The notes below the pieces were generated by a model that did no database searches, was not told the DNA's origin, and saw only the letters and a program-made list of their open reading frames with translations. A stretch of 64,000 nucleotides of DNA. Origin: Pyrococcus horikoshii OT3. Its GTDB lineage: Archaea > Methanobacteriota_B > Thermococci > Thermococcales > Thermococcaceae. Made by a program: the position numbers and the translations under genes. The stretch is from contig NC_000961.1 of the NCBI RefSeq assembly GCF_000011105.1, positions 1,350,662 to 1,414,661 on the forward strand, written 5' to 3'. Positions 40,760 through 51,259 of the stretch are shown piece by piece (within the stretch, counting starts at the first letter, position 1; every line of letters starts with the position of its first letter).

Positions 40760-41908
40760 TCACGGGAGTAGCTTACCCTCCCTAATCTTCTCGGGTAAAT
40801 ACTCCTTAGCAACAAATTCGAGGGATTTATTAGCGAGGGCTTGTTGTTCTATTCTGACTCCCCATTTTAGGGCTAACTTGAGTTGCCTCTGCCACTCCTT
40901 ATCCTGGAACCATGGATAGTTAAGTTCCTCTATTAACCTCTTATAGTCCCCGGTGGGGCCTCCCTTCTTATCCGGGGGAATTCCCTTAAGCTTCTCAGTT
41001 ACATTCTCAAGATTATACTCCTTAATATCATCCATGGTCATTCCAACGAACTTAGCATCTGGGGTCGCCAGCTTTTCGCTTAGGTATGCCAAATTAATTG
41101 AACCCCTCTTTATCGTTGAATATATGTACCATCCATAAGGATCTCCATCCGTGAATACTATTATGGGTAAACCTTCCTCATAGTGAAGTCTATGGATAAG
41201 TCTCCTCACACCTCTCGAAGCCTGTCCCTGAGTTGCAACGATCAGACAGTTTTCCCTCTTAGGGTACTTCTCTTCTATTAAACGATCGGCCATTGCAGCG
41301 GTCTCAACTACAAGAACGTAATCAACATTTATCTCCGGGAATTGAATATGTTCCACTGTCCCAGGAACGGCCCATCCTCCTGTTCCAAGCTTTGATGCAT
41401 TGAACTCATCTTCTCCATCCTTAATCACTATATCACCATAAATGTATCCCCTTCTATCAGCGGTAATATGCATTTCTTCCCTTAGAACTCCAAGCATCCT
41501 TTCTAGATCTTCTATTATTGGATCGCTCTCGCTCTGATCTTCAAACGTATTTTCCCTCGTTCCTGGAACGGTGTGCTTGTTGGCATAGTAAGCTTCTCTT
41601 AAGCTTGCATGTTTTCCTTCGCTCACTAGCCTCTTTATATATGCCATGAGTATCAGGGTCTGCATGAATTTTCTAGCATGCGCAACGTTGAGGAAGTATC
41701 TCCTTGAGAGTCTATCTCCAAGTCTAATTAACCTTGATTCTTCATCAAAATAGACGTTATTTAATCCTCTAGTTGGAACATCAAAGTAAGGATTCTTTCC
41801 TGATTTAGCCTCTTCGAGTATTTTCCAGGCGAGATCTTCAAGCTTTTTAAGGACCTTTTGAGGATCATAAGAAAACTTTTCTTTAGGCTTCTGCCTCTTC
41901 AACTTCAA
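40760..41908 (-). CDS. top6A: Type II DNA topoisomerase VI subunit A
   Basis: The 382-residue Spo11-related catalytic subunit has a 5Y-CAP domain with the DNA-linking tyrosine in REAYYANKH (most likely Tyr108) and a Toprim domain with the acidic residues in VVETAAM and FTDGDPYGW. With Top6B it relaxes positive and negative supercoils by ATP-dependent double-strand passage. The start is placed at TTG 41908 ([11 protein letters not shown]), behind GGAGGTGG, overlapping the top6B end by 26 bases. Upstream TTG codons in the same frame are possible but lie in or before the ribosome binding site. Confidence 0.95.
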   Translation of the reverse strand: MKLKRQKPKEKFSYDPQKVLKKLEDLAWKILEEAKSGKNPYFDVPTRGLNNVYFDEESRLIRLGDRLSRRYFLNVAHARKFMQTLILMAYIKRLVSEGKHASLREAYYANKHTVPGTRENTFEDQSESDPIIEDLERMLGVLREEMHITADRRGYIYGDIVIKDGEDEFNASKLGTGGWAVPGTVEHIQFPEINVDYVLVVETAAMADRLIEEKYPKRENCLIVATQGQASRGVRRLIHRLHYEEGLPIIVFTDGDPYGWYIYSTIKRGSINLAYLSEKLATPDAKFVGMTMDDIKEYNLENVTEKLKGIPPDKKGGPTGDYKRLIEELNYPWFQDKEWQRQLKLALKWGVRIEQQALANKSLEFVAKEYLPEKIREGKLLP

Positions 41909-43577
41909 CGCTTTCCACCTCCTCAACCTCAATTTTGCTCTCTATCAGCTTTAGGAAGTATTCTCTAATCTTTTCTTCTGGCTCTCCCGTGAGAATGTGA
42001 AGGGATCTAGCTATCTCGGGTAAGTACTTCTCAAGCGTTTTTCTTCTTTTAATCTGGTACATTCTCCTATACTTCCCTCCAAGATATAGGGCCAGTTTCC
42101 TGGCTGCATCCATTAAGGCCAATCTTATTTCATTATATATTTCCTCTATATCTGCTATACTCTGCTTTCCAGTACTCGTATAGGGAACGTGAACGCTAAT
42201 GACGTTCACCAAAACAACTAGAGGGGCAGAATCAAAGGAATCTATCTTATACCTTTTCCAATCAATGCTCCTAACTGCTGAGGTTATGACACACGAACCG
42301 GCGTCAAAAAGTAAGGGAACCCTGTTTGCATACCTCAAGATCTCGGATCCTGAAATTTGCCCACCATAGGCTAACCCGACTTCAACTTGGAATGGGATGC
42401 CACCAGCGTAAACCTTCGGTGACCTCGTCACAGCGGTTACAAACTCAGGTTTTAAAATTCCCGTTAGTCCCCTCTTTATATTCTCTTCCCCTATTGGCCT
42501 AAGGCCATGTGTAGGAGGAGCCAGGAATTTCATCAATTTAAATGCCTCGACTATTTCTTCAGCCTCCTGCCAGGTAAGTTTTTCTGGAGGTTTCTCCATT
42601 ATTTTAGCAACTTTTTCAACTTCCTTCTTCCACTTTCTTCCAAAAGACCTAAGCACTGAATCAACATCCCCATTAATTAGCTTCTCCCGAAGCTTTTCTT
42701 TAATCTCCTCATTTTGCTCCGACTTCAGTAATCTTATGGCAGCTACGTACTTTATGAGCTCCTCGATTTTCTTTTCACTGATCCTGGAAAACTCGGAAAC
42801 TAAGAATCGTTTAACGCTTGATCTCTTACTTCTATGGGCCATTGTATACACGTCATCAACCATCACACCCTTAGGGTGAGGCTTCATTTCAACGGGAGGT
42901 TTCGGAATTTCCTCGCTAGAACGTGGGAATACTACGAGCTTTCCATCAGGTTCCACAAGTTCTATGTAGGCGTGAGGATTCGCTATGGCCGTTAGCTTAA
43001 GGTACCAATAAACACCCTGCCTAGAGCGAACGTACTTTACGTCTTTAACCTCCATTTCAATCCTAGTTCCTCTCCACCCCTTAGGATTTGGATGCTTCAC
43101 CTTTTTCACGATCTTTCCTTCGTTTTTTTGCACATCTATCTTTACCCAAGCCTCGACAATTTCTCCTCCAGTCGATGTTATTACCCTAGTAGGTTTCCCT
43201 GTCGTTATCTGAGCGAACATTACGGCCCCACTGATACCTATTCCCTGCTGGCCCCTACTCTGGATGTTTCTGTGGGCCTTCGTTCCGGCAAGCATCTTTC
43301 CAAATACATGGGGTATGTACTCTTCAGGTATTCCTGGGCCGTTATCTTCGACTATCACCTTATAGTGCTCTTTTCCAAGTTCCTCTATTTCAACCCTAAT
43401 CGTTGGAAGGATTCCCGCTTCTTCACATGCATCTAAGGAATTCGTCACCGCTTCATGAATTATAGTCGTTAGTGACCTTATCTTGCCCGTATATCCTAAC
43501 ATTGCAGCGTTTCTTCTAAAGAACTCACTGACACTCTGAACTTTGAATTCCTTAAATAAATCCTTAGCCTCGGCCAT
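41883..43577 (-). CDS. top6B: Type II DNA topoisomerase VI subunit B
   Basis: The 564-residue GHKL ATPase subunit has Bergerat-fold motifs [17 protein letters not shown] (N box), VEDNGPGIP (G1), [12 protein letters not shown] (G2 loop) and a later conserved Lys in the transducer domain. It dimerises on ATP binding and drives strand passage by Top6A. The C-terminus is acidic ([14 protein letters not shown]), and its coding sequence holds the ribosome binding site for top6A. It follows the Dim2 gene by nine bases in the aIF1A-Rio1-Dim2 operon. Confidence 0.97.
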   Translation of the reverse strand: MAEAKDLFKEFKVQSVSEFFRRNAAMLGYTGKIRSLTTIIHEAVTNSLDACEEAGILPTIRVEIEELGKEHYKVIVEDNGPGIPEEYIPHVFGKMLAGTKAHRNIQSRGQQGIGISGAVMFAQITTGKPTRVITSTGGEIVEAWVKIDVQKNEGKIVKKVKHPNPKGWRGTRIEMEVKDVKYVRSRQGVYWYLKLTAIANPHAYIELVEPDGKLVVFPRSSEEIPKPPVEMKPHPKGVMVDDVYTMAHRSKRSSVKRFLVSEFSRISEKKIEELIKYVAAIRLLKSEQNEEIKEKLREKLINGDVDSVLRSFGRKWKKEVEKVAKIMEKPPEKLTWQEAEEIVEAFKLMKFLAPPTHGLRPIGEENIKRGLTGILKPEFVTAVTRSPKVYAGGIPFQVEVGLAYGGQISGSEILRYANRVPLLFDAGSCVITSAVRSIDWKRYKIDSFDSAPLVVLVNVISVHVPYTSTGKQSIADIEEIYNEIRLALMDAARKLALYLGGKYRRMYQIKRRKTLEKYLPEIARSLHILTGEPEEKIREYFLKLIESKIEVEEVESVEVEEAEA

Positions 43578-43586
43578 GTTAACACC

Positions 43587-44246
43587 TCACAAGTTTTCAT
43601 AATACATAGCTCCTTCCAATTCCAAGTCCTTTTTCCTCCTCTCTAGGTACCTATAAACGGAGCCATGAGGAGATCCTCTAGCAAGCTTTTCTATTGCCGT
43701 CTTTGCTATTTCAATCTGAATTGGGTTCCCTATTATCGCAACTGTCTTCCCATAAACGCTAACACTAGCACCACTCATCTCCTCTATTATCTGCCTAGTC
43801 CTTCCCTTTCTACCGATTATCCTTCCCCTAACCCTGGGGAGAGCGTTCTTCTCGTTCCCTATTATTATATCCGTTAGGTTAATTATCTCGAGGTACTCTC
43901 CCTCATTGAGCAACCTAAAAGCTCTCTCGGGAGAAAATCCCCTACCTATTGCAAGGACGATATCCCTAGCCTTCCAAACTGCTAGAGGATCTTCAGTTTC
44001 TTTTGTTGAGGTAATCCAAACTTCTCCAGTCTCACTATCGATAGTTATCTTAGTTTTAGTCCTTTTCTCAATTTCCTTTTTAGTTTGCCCTTTCTTTCCA
44101 ATTAACACGGCTATTCTATCTTTAGGTATCTTAACATATTCCTCCTGCTTAAAGAACTCTTCCCACTCATCCTCATCCTCAACGATCTCACCATCTTTAT
44201 TCACGTTTTCGAACTTTTTCATAAGTTTCTCAAATTCCTCTCCCAT
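43587..44246 (-). CDS. KH-domain ribosome biogenesis factor Dim2/Pno1 homologue
   Basis: The 219-residue protein has an acidic N-terminus, then two KH domains with loops GKKG (about 48-51) and GRKG (about 145-148), and a Tyr/Arg-rich C-terminus. I recognise it as the P. horikoshii Dim2p homologue, whose structure with aIF2alpha and small-subunit rRNA is known. It acts near the 3' end of 16S rRNA, consistent with its neighbours Rio1 and aIF1A. Its start lies 28 bases inside the rio1 gene. Confidence 0.95.
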   Translation of the reverse strand: MGEEFEKLMKKFENVNKDGEIVEDEDEWEEFFKQEEYVKIPKDRIAVLIGKKGQTKKEIEKRTKTKITIDSETGEVWITSTKETEDPLAVWKARDIVLAIGRGFSPERAFRLLNEGEYLEIINLTDIIIGNEKNALPRVRGRIIGRKGRTRQIIEEMSGASVSVYGKTVAIIGNPIQIEIAKTAIEKLARGSPHGSVYRYLERRKKDLELEGAMYYENL

Positions 44247-45019
44247 AACTCATCACCCGCGAGTTCCCTAAATTTTACCTCAGGATCCTCAACGTCAACT
44301 CCTTTTCTAGCAAAGTAGTTAGTTATATTCCTTATATCTCTATAAAGCAACGTTAAACTCATTCTATTTCTCTTAACAGTTGCTTGAGACCAATCTATTA
44401 TAACAGGTTCATGCCAGATTAGAATATTATACTCGCTTAAGTCTCCATGAACCATATCCCCACGTTTCCAAAGTTTCTCTATTGATCTCATTGCAAAGTC
44501 ATATAGCTCCTCAAAATCTCCCTTCTCAAGCTCCTTTTCAACATCCTTGAGTCTAGGTGCAGGAAGATCGTCTCCTATGAACTCCATAATCAAAATATTA
44601 TTTCGGAAAGCTATTGGTTCAGGAGCCCTAACTGCATATTTGAGAGCTCTTTGCAAATTCTTATATTCCCTTCTCGTCCATACAAAAACTAATTTTCTTA
44701 TATCCCGAGGTAAGCTCCCTATTCGCGGGTCTGCGGCTAAATATTCCCATATCCTCCTAAACTCTGTTGTGTATGTTCTATAGATCTTTACCGCTATTTT
44801 ATTTCCGTTTGAATCATAACCAGCAAAGACATTGGCTTCTTTCCCTGTGCTTAAGACACCATAAAGTCTTTCTATCTTTCCTCGCCTGTAAAAGTAAGTT
44901 ATTGTCTCAACCGTTGTCTTATCAAATACTTCGCTAAAGACTTTAAAGAGCTCACTATCTTTTTCTCTTCTTTCTGTTAATCCGAGAACTTCTGCTATCT
45001 CTCTATCAAGTCTTTCCAT
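44219..45019 (-). CDS. rio1: RIO1-type serine protein kinase
   Basis: The 266-residue RIO kinase has the RIO1-specific STGKEA nucleotide loop (about 57-62), the catalytic loop HGDLSEYN (near 194-201) and the metal-binding IDWSQ (about 212-216). In eukaryotes Rio1 works in late 40S maturation. Co-location with the Dim2 homologue and aIF1A supports the same role here. Gene overlaps indicate coupled translation. Confidence 0.96.
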   Translation of the reverse strand: MERLDREIAEVLGLTERREKDSELFKVFSEVFDKTTVETITYFYRRGKIERLYGVLSTGKEANVFAGYDSNGNKIAVKIYRTYTTEFRRIWEYLAADPRIGSLPRDIRKLVFVWTRREYKNLQRALKYAVRAPEPIAFRNNILIMEFIGDDLPAPRLKDVEKELEKGDFEELYDFAMRSIEKLWKRGDMVHGDLSEYNILIWHEPVIIDWSQATVKRNRMSLTLLYRDIRNITNYFARKGVDVEDPEVKFRELAGDELWERNLRNL

Positions 45020-45025
45020 AATTCA

Positions 45026-45367
45026 TCACTCTACCAGCAAGGAGCCCCCTGTCAGGAACTCTTGGGTGATCTTCCCTTTTCTTAGCAACCAGTCAACCTG
45101 AGTTTGAGTGTACCTATAGACTATATCTCCTCTCTTATCGCTCTGGACTGGCCAAGGTTGAACTATTACTAAGTCACCAACCCTAATCCATACTCTCCTT
45201 CTAAGCTTTCCTGGGATCCTACATCTCCTGATCTTTCCATCCTCGCATCTAACATCCATCCATCCAGCCCCTAATGCCTGCTCAACTACTCCGAACAGCT
45301 GATTTCCTTCTGGAAGGGGAACCCTTATAACCTCTTCACCCTCAACCTTTCTCTCCTTCTTAGGCAT
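45026..45367 (-). CDS. Translation initiation factor aIF1A
   Basis: The 113-residue aIF1A has an OB-fold core ([43 protein letters not shown]) homologous to bacterial IF1 and eukaryotic eIF1A, with a basic N-terminal tail. It binds the A site of the small subunit during initiation. The ATG at 45367 gives [12 protein letters not shown] after GGGGGTGATG; upstream GTG/ATG codons in that stretch are less likely starts. It leads the minus-strand ribosome biogenesis/topoisomerase operon. Confidence 0.95.
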
Positions 45368-45380
45368 GATCATCACCCCC

Positions 45381-45462
45381 TAATTTTTGCAAAAATTTTT
45401 CCACATGCAGTTTAAGTGGAAACTTTAAAAATTTTTGCATAAAGATTTGGAAGGTATATAAA
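45381..45462. promoter_or_regulatory. Divergent promoter region with direct and inverted repeats (aIF1A / SppA)
   Basis: The 128-base gap holds a 10-base direct repeat AATTTTTGCA at 45382-45391 and 45430-45439. The palindrome TTTTTGCAAAAA overlaps the first copy (45384-45395). An inverted repeat TTTCCAC-N11-GTGGAAA (45398-45422) lies between the copies. A TATA box GGTATATAAAC (45453-45463) serves the rightward sppA gene, and an AT-rich TTTTTAAAG near 45425-45433 could serve aIF1A leftward. The symmetry suggests regulator binding, but no known motif is recognised. Confidence 0.45.
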
Positions 45463-45495
45463 CACCCATAAAAGAGGGATAATGGAGGTGTAACA

Positions 45496-46500
45496 ATGCA
45501 AGAAGGTGTTTGGAAATACATCTCGCTAATCTTAGCCTTAGTTTTAAGCCTTTCAATAGTAAGTAATGCCCTCCTTTATATCCAGATAGGTGAGGTAGAA
45601 AAGTATAAGGAGGGTAAGCCAAGCTTCAATGAGACCACTGTGTTAACTTCTCCTGAAGATAATGTAACAATTCTTAAACTCCAAAATGAGAAGCTCAAAA
45701 GAGAGGTCGAATTCTTAAAGGGATTTATAGCATCTAGAAACGTAACTTATACAAATGTGACTGTTGCAATATTACCAATCTTCGGACCAATTGACGACGA
45801 ATCCGCTTTAAATGTTATAGAGGTCATTAGAAGGATAAGGGAAAATGATACAATAAAAGGAGTTCTAGTATGGATAGAGAGCCCAGGAGGGTTTGTTGGT
45901 CCGGTAAGAGAGATATACATCGAACTAAAAAAGTTAGATTATATAAAGCCGGTAATAGCGTACGTTAGTGGATACGCCTACTCAGGAGGATATTACATAG
46001 CATGTGCGGCCAAAGAGATTGTTGCTAACCCTCTAGCAGACGTGGGGAGCATAGGAGTTATATACGTTCATTTTAATGCGGAAAAGTATTATGAAATGAA
46101 CGGAATTGAAGTGGAAGTATTCAAGACTGGACCATATAAAGACATGGGGGCCGATTGGAGAAAGCTCACACCAGAAGAGAGAAAGATAGTTCAAACTCAA
46201 ATTCAGACATACTTTAACGATTTCCTTCAGGTCGTAAGTGAAGGGAGAAACATGACAGTAGAAGATGTTAAGAAATTTGCAACTGGAAGAACATGGTTCG
46301 CTAAGGATGTCAATGGAACTCTGGTAGATAAGCTGGGAGATCTTGACTTGGCATTGAAGGAACTTCTAAAATTGATTGGAGCTAAAAAAGCAAACGTTAT
46401 AGTATACGATGTAAATAGAGGGAAATTTGAAATAGGAACAACGGCCTTGCTGTACATGCCCCCCAATCTAGTATATGGATACATAAGGAGAGGGGAGTAG
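45496..46500 (+). CDS. sppA: Signal peptide peptidase SppA
   Basis: The 334-residue membrane-anchored serine protease has a single N-terminal membrane helix (residues ~9-28), an extracytoplasmic N-x-T/S-rich linker, and a ClpP-like protease domain. The nucleophile is Ser163 in AYSGGYY and the general base Lys215 in TGPYKDMG, matching the Ser162/Lys214 dyad described for Thermococcus SppA. It clears signal peptides left in the membrane. It is followed two bases on by an uncharacterised gene and then an AI-2E family membrane protein. Confidence 0.95.
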   Translation: MQEGVWKYISLILALVLSLSIVSNALLYIQIGEVEKYKEGKPSFNETTVLTSPEDNVTILKLQNEKLKREVEFLKGFIASRNVTYTNVTVAILPIFGPIDDESALNVIEVIRRIRENDTIKGVLVWIESPGGFVGPVREIYIELKKLDYIKPVIAYVSGYAYSGGYYIACAAKEIVANPLADVGSIGVIYVHFNAEKYYEMNGIEVEVFKTGPYKDMGADWRKLTPEERKIVQTQIQTYFNDFLQVVSEGRNMTVEDVKKFATGRTWFAKDVNGTLVDKLGDLDLALKELLKLIGAKKANVIVYDVNRGKFEIGTTALLYMPPNLVYGYIRRGE

Positions 46501-46502
46501 AA

Positions 46503-46961
46503 ATGCAATGTGAGGAGAAGTTAGAGGTCTTTGAAAACGGTTTTAAAGATGAAAAGTTCAATGTTGAAGTCAAATTTTACGGAAATGATGCAAGAAAAGT
46601 TCTTTTAGCTATGATTTACGAACTTTATCTTCCAGAATACGGGAGAGAGTACGTATATCCTTTTGAGTGCGCCAAAGAATTCTGGAATATCTATTTAGAA
46701 GGTGAAGAGATCCAAGATGAAGAATTTCAACTGAAACCAATAAAATTCACGAGTGAGCAGGTCATTAAAAAGCTTCAAGAAGAAATTAAGAAAATTAAAC
46801 CCCCACTTGAGATAAAAATTGAGGAGGCAAAAATATACAAAACTAAGGAAGGATACCTAGCCGTGGGTAATTATTTCATCCTAGACCCGAGGGGGAGATT
46901 ATTCATATTTAATAAACCCAGCATTGCTAACAAAATTCTAAAATACATCTGGAAGTGGTAG
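46503..46961 (+). CDS. Hypothetical protein, 152 aa, between sppA and an AI-2E family gene
   Basis: A soluble, acidic, aromatic-rich protein ([14 protein letters not shown]...) with alternating strand and helix character and a C-terminal KYIWKW. I recognise no domain. It starts two bases after sppA and its stop overlaps the start of the following membrane protein gene, so the three genes form one translational unit. Its position suggests a membrane-protease or envelope-related role, but nothing in the sequence proves it. Confidence 0.75.
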
Positions 46962-47980
46962 AATTGGAAAAAGAGAAAATTGTATGGATAGCAATAATTC
47001 TTCTGATAATCTTCCTTGTATGGGAAACCCTCAAAGATCTGATTGCCCCGATAGTATTTGGAATGGCGGCAAGTTACATAGCTTATCCCTTTCACATTAA
47101 ACTAAGCAAAAAAGTTGGAAAAAGAAACTCCGTTCTGATTCTATCAGGTATTTTATCGATATTTTCCCTGATATTTTTTGTTGGCGTAACTCTGTGGATA
47201 ACAGATACCCTTAAGAACCTATATAACTACCTTGATGCCTTTTTCTCTTGGCTTTCTACACTCAACGTCCCTGGTTTTCTTTCTTCGCTTTTCGATGCCT
47301 TGGCCACAAGTTTCCCGGAAAAGTTAAGGAGTATCCTACTCCAATACACCCTTTCCCTGCCAAAACTTGCACTTCAACTGATTGTGTTTCTAGCGGTATT
47401 CTATGCTACCCTCCTAAATGCAGATTTCTTAGCTAAGGAGATCTATGAGTTGCTGCCATTAACAAATAGGGAATTAGGAGAGAAAATGATAGAAAAAGTA
47501 AAAGATACTGTAGATGCTATCCTTAAAACCTGGCTATTTTTCAGCGTAGTAAAGGGAATCTTTTTAGCCCTGGGATTTTACCTATTTAAGATAAGCAATG
47601 TTGCAGGTTCCATAGCGGCGGGAGTTCTATGTATTGTTTTAGAGCTACTTCCCGTTGTTGGAGGATGGATAATGTGGCTTGCTGGAGCAATAATCCTCTT
47701 GAGACGATCAATGCTCCTTGCCATAATTTTTGCGATATATGGAATAATTACCATATCCCCGATCCCCGACTATTTCCTCAAGCCGAAATTTGCAAAAGAG
47801 AGGGCGAAAGTGAGCTCTGTAGTAGCTTTAGTTGGAATATTCGGCGGTTGGATAGCCTTTGGGGCAGTTGGTATAATCCTAGGCCCAATAGCTATAGGAC
47901 TATTATTAGCCCTTATAGATGCATGGAGAGAGATAGGGACTAAACAACCTTCCAAAGCTCATCGCTCTCAGGACGCTTAA
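46955..47980 (+). CDS. AI-2E family (PF01594-type) membrane transporter
   Basis: A 341-residue polytopic protein has about seven to eight membrane helices. The order is typical of the AI-2E/UPF0118 family: paired N-terminal helices, a middle cytosolic/amphipathic segment ([35 protein letters not shown]), and C-terminal helices with [12 protein letters not shown] and [22 protein letters not shown]. Members include autoinducer-2 exporters and Na+/H+ antiporters; the substrate here is unknown. The GTG start at 46955 overlaps the preceding stop; TTG at 46964 is an alternative. The 3' end overlaps the convergent gene by 41 bases. Confidence 0.85.
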
Positions 47981-48920
47981 GAGGTCTTTCGGCCCCATTC
48001 TCTATTATTACTCTCTTTTTCTCGGCCAAAAATTCCCCAATTATACTCGCCTGAATTCCATGTGAGAGTAACCTCTCAATTAGGAATTTTGCATGATCTC
48101 TAGGGGTAGAGATCAGTAAAGCACCCGAACTTATCAATGCTAGCGGATCAAGGTCATAGAAGTGGCATATCTTTCTGGTTTCTTCCCTTATAATTACTTT
48201 ATTCGCAAAGATTCTAAAGCCAAGCCCATTTATATCCGCCATTTCATGAAGGCCATTTGCTATCCCTCCCTCAGTTGGATCATGCATTGCTGTTGCAAAT
48301 TCCCTAGAGAGAAGGGCCTCCCTGACTATACTTATTTCATTAATGAAAGCTTTGGCCCTTTCAACGAAATTTGAACCGAAAACTCCCTTGAGCTCTTCCT
48401 CTCTTTCATGGGCTATTATAGAGGTACCCTCAATTCCTGCCCCCTTCGTAAGGATTATTGCATCACCTGGTCTTGGATTTGGAACAACGAGATTTTCCTT
48501 CTCAACCTCACCAAGCATAGTCCCCACAACTATAGGCTTCTTTAACCCAGGAGTGACTTCTGTATGGCCACCAACTATCGATATTCCCATCCCCTCAGCA
48601 ACTTCACGTACCTCATCCATTATGGTAATGACATCATTGAACTCGGAACCCTCAGGAAGTAGTATCGTAACTAAAAACCACTTCGGCCTAGCACCAAAGG
48701 TTGCCACGTCATTCGCGTTTATATTAACAGCGTAAAAGCCTATCTTTTCCTCTGTCCCAGTTATTGGATCAGTTGATGCTACTAAAACGTAATCACCAAA
48801 GTCAATTGCAGTTGCATCTATCCCAACCTTAGGGCCAACTATAACCTTATCTCCTGGTTTTAATTTCTCTAAAATTTTTGCCAATAACTCCGAAGGGATT
48901 TTACCCACCAGCATTTTCAT
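47940..48920 (-). CDS. AIR synthase/HypE-like (PurM superfamily) protein
   Basis: The 326-residue protein has the PurM/HypE two-domain fold: an N-terminal domain with [21 protein letters not shown] (54-74) and [12 protein letters not shown] (88-99), and a C-terminal domain with [18 protein letters not shown]. It lacks the C-terminal PRIC-type cysteine ending of true HypE, so it is unlikely to make the cyanide ligand of hydrogenases. It probably belongs to the HypE-related archaeal group of unknown ATP-dependent function. The ATG at 48920 follows GGTGGGG; an ATG two codons in is also possible. Confidence 0.82.
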
Positions 48921-48975
48921 TCCCCACCTAACTTTGAAAAAGGCATTATTAATCTATTCCATTAGGGGATTCAAA

Positions 48976-49839
48976 ATGAAAGTTCAATATGAATGCTTAA
49001 CATGCATGGCTAATCAATGCCAGAGAATAGTAGAAATGGCAACCCAGGATATGGATATTAGAAGGAGGGCTATGATACTAGCAGCTAAATTGTTAGCTAA
49101 GGAATATAATGAGAATGCAATACCCGCGATAGCGGGAAGCTTAATATTCCTGGAGTTGTATAAATTCCTGGGCAATGATGACCCGTTTATAGAGTATAAG
49201 CTAAAATCTGAGGAGATGGCAAGAAAAGTCGCTGATATAATAAAGAGAAAGCTAAAGCTTGATTTTGAACTTGCAGTTAAACTTGCAATAATTGGAAACG
49301 TAATAGACTTCTCAGTAGGATTCTCGCCAGAAGATCTCGAGGAAGAAGTCGAAAAAATGCTCAAAGATAAACTTTACATTGACGACAGTAAAGAACTGTT
49401 TGAGGAAGTAAAGAGGGCGGAGAATATTTTGTACATCACGGACAACGTTGGAGAGCACTATTTTGATGCAATTCTAATAGAAAAGATAAGGGAAATTTCA
49501 AATGCTGAAGTATACATAGCTGGAAAAGAGGGGCCAATAATAAACGATGCAACTGTTGAAGACTTAAAAAGGGCTGGATTGGAGAAACTAGGAAAAGTTA
49601 TATCTACAGGAACGAGAATAGTTGGAGTTCCCCTTAAGTTAGTAAGTAGAGAGTTTATGGAGGCATTTAATAAGGCGGATGTCATCATAGCAAAAGGACA
49701 GGGGAACTTCGAGACGTTAAGCGAAATAAATGATAGTAGGATATTCTTTCTTTTGAAAGCTAAGTGCCCCGCAGTAGCTAGGGAGCTTAAGGTTCCTAAG
49801 GGTGCACTGGTGTGCATGAGGAATAAATTTAAACTATAA
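48976..49839 (+). CDS. DUF89 (ARMT1-like) metal-dependent phosphatase family protein
   Basis: A 287-residue protein has an N-terminal helical domain with Cys pairs (YECLTCMANQCQRIV) and a C-terminal Rossmann-like domain containing the family metal/phosphate motifs ITDNVGEHYFD (~153-163) and KGQGNFETLSE (~244-254). DUF89 enzymes are damage-control phosphatases acting on sugar phosphates and related metabolites. I recognise it as a P. horikoshii protein of solved structure. The ATG at 48976 follows GGGGAT; the longer in-frame reading from 48934 has no support. Confidence 0.88.
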   Translation: MKVQYECLTCMANQCQRIVEMATQDMDIRRRAMILAAKLLAKEYNENAIPAIAGSLIFLELYKFLGNDDPFIEYKLKSEEMARKVADIIKRKLKLDFELAVKLAIIGNVIDFSVGFSPEDLEEEVEKMLKDKLYIDDSKELFEEVKRAENILYITDNVGEHYFDAILIEKIREISNAEVYIAGKEGPIINDATVEDLKRAGLEKLGKVISTGTRIVGVPLKLVSREFMEAFNKADVIIAKGQGNFETLSEINDSRIFFLLKAKCPAVARELKVPKGALVCMRNKFKL

Positions 49840-50460
49840 CTCTCCCTTTCCCTCAAAGAATTCTATAAGCCCATCATCTTCATCTTCTTCTAGATATCCA
49901 AGTTCTTTTTTCTGAAGTTCAATGAGCCCAGGAGTGAGTAGCAACTTGCCATTTAGTTTAGGAACAGCATAGTGAAAGGTAATTTCACTAAATTCATCTA
50001 ATTTAATCGTTGGATTCTCCTCATACTCAATCTCCTCAAGCCTCTTTCCCTCGCTGATAAGCTTAGCTATAATTGAGGCCCCATCTATTGAAAATTGAGG
50101 CCTTCCAATATGCCTGACCTTAACACCTTCCATTTTAGACGTTATTAACTTCCTTGTTCTTCCTCTTGGAATTGCATCTCCAAGAATACCCCCAACCACT
50201 ATAATGGTATCCTCACTAATATCCTCAGGTTTAAGCTCCTCCTTAGCCTGAAGGTCAAGGACTATAACCTTAGATCTATCTACGGGAAGCTTCGTAATAC
50301 TTTCAGTAACTACACTTCCAATTTCAGCTAAAATCTTTCTCTCCTTTGGCTTTACGTTAGTGAATATCAGCTTATCCCCCCACCATTGTGCAACGTGCTT
50401 GTATTCAAGTAATAACCACTCGCTTATATCCTCTAGGTGTTCAATGACAAGGTACGGCAT
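49834..50460 (-). CDS. SPOUT-class SAM-dependent methyltransferase (DUF431/Sfm1-like)
   Basis: A 208-residue protein has an alpha/beta-knot-like C-terminal half: IIVVGGILGDAIPRGRTRKL near residues 86-105 forms the knotted SAM loop, followed by VRHIGRPQFSIDGASIIAKLI. The archaeal family is annotated as a predicted RNA methyltransferase, while the yeast homologue Sfm1 methylates an arginine of ribosomal protein S3. The substrate here could be RNA or protein. The C-terminus is acidic. It overlaps the convergent DUF89 gene by six bases. Confidence 0.82.
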   Translation of the reverse strand: MPYLVIEHLEDISEWLLLEYKHVAQWWGDKLIFTNVKPKERKILAEIGSVVTESITKLPVDRSKVIVLDLQAKEELKPEDISEDTIIVVGGILGDAIPRGRTRKLITSKMEGVKVRHIGRPQFSIDGASIIAKLISEGKRLEEIEYEENPTIKLDEFSEITFHYAVPKLNGKLLLTPGLIELQKKELGYLEEDEDDGLIEFFEGKGEL

Positions 50461-50510
50461 GTGTTGAGATTCGAAATTACCCTTTTAAACTTGCCTTCCA
50501 ACTGATAGGT

Positions 50511-51257
50511 ATGAAGTTTGCAGTCGTTGGAAACCTTACTATTGATATAATTAAGGGAACGAAGAGACCAGGAGGGGGGGTATATTACTCTGCTCTAGCC
50601 CTCTCCAAGTTTGCTGATGTTACAATATACACAAAAATTGGGCCAGACTACCCGAAGGAGTGGCTTGGAGAAATTGAAGAATTTGCTGAAGTCGTTGCTT
50701 TTAGGGGAAATTTAACTACAACCTTTAGCCTATCTTATTCAGGAGATGAGAGAGTCATCAAAGTTATATCTAAAGGGGAAGTATTTACGCAGGATGAGCT
50801 CGAGACAATCGGAGAAAAAAACGTAATAATAAACCCAGTAGCGAATGAAATAAAGTCTGAACATGTAGAGCTCTTTAGAAGACCTTCACTTGATATTCAA
50901 GGGTTTGTAAGAAATCTAAGCTGGAAAGTCGAACTCAAGGATATTGAAGGAGGATTCTTGGAGAAGGCTTTTGTAGTTCACGCATCAAAGGAGGAATACT
51001 CAAGGATTAGGAATCCTGGGATGCCCGATGTTCTAGCGATAACAAATGGAGTTAAGGAAGGGAAAATTATAACGAAGGATGAAGAAATAACATTTATGCC
51101 CGAAGTCGTTAATACTCAAGATCCAACTGGCGCTGGAGACTGTTTTTTAGCATTGCTAACTTACGGTATCAATAAGTATAAGCTGCAAGAGGCTCTAAAC
51201 TTCGCAATTAAAGAAACCGCTGAATTTTTAAGAGCTAGGAAAAGAAAATCTATATGA
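50511..51257 (+). CDS. PfkB/ribokinase-family sugar kinase
   Basis: A compact 248-residue member of the ribokinase superfamily, shorter than typical (~300 aa) because the substrate lid is reduced. Visible are the N-terminal VVGNLTIDII strand, PGGGVYYSALALSKF (22-36), and the anion-hole/catalytic DPTGAGDCFLALLTYG (~204-219, catalytic Asp in GAGD). The phosphate acceptor is unknown; nucleoside or sugar kinases are both possible. It is immediately followed by a box C/D RNA and a Nudix gene. Confidence 0.85.
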   Translation: MKFAVVGNLTIDIIKGTKRPGGGVYYSALALSKFADVTIYTKIGPDYPKEWLGEIEEFAEVVAFRGNLTTTFSLSYSGDERVIKVISKGEVFTQDELETIGEKNVIINPVANEIKSEHVELFRRPSLDIQGFVRNLSWKVELKDIEGGFLEKAFVVHASKEEYSRIRNPGMPDVLAITNGVKEGKIITKDEEITFMPEVVNTQDPTGAGDCFLALLTYGINKYKLQEALNFAIKETAEFLRARKRKSI

Positions 51258-51259
51258 AT

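Noticed and set aside
47940-48920. Assignment of the PurM-like protein as true HypE of a hydrogenase maturation cluster with hypA
   Set aside because: The characteristic C-terminal cysteine of HypE is missing and the gene is 3.6 kb from hypA in a different unit.
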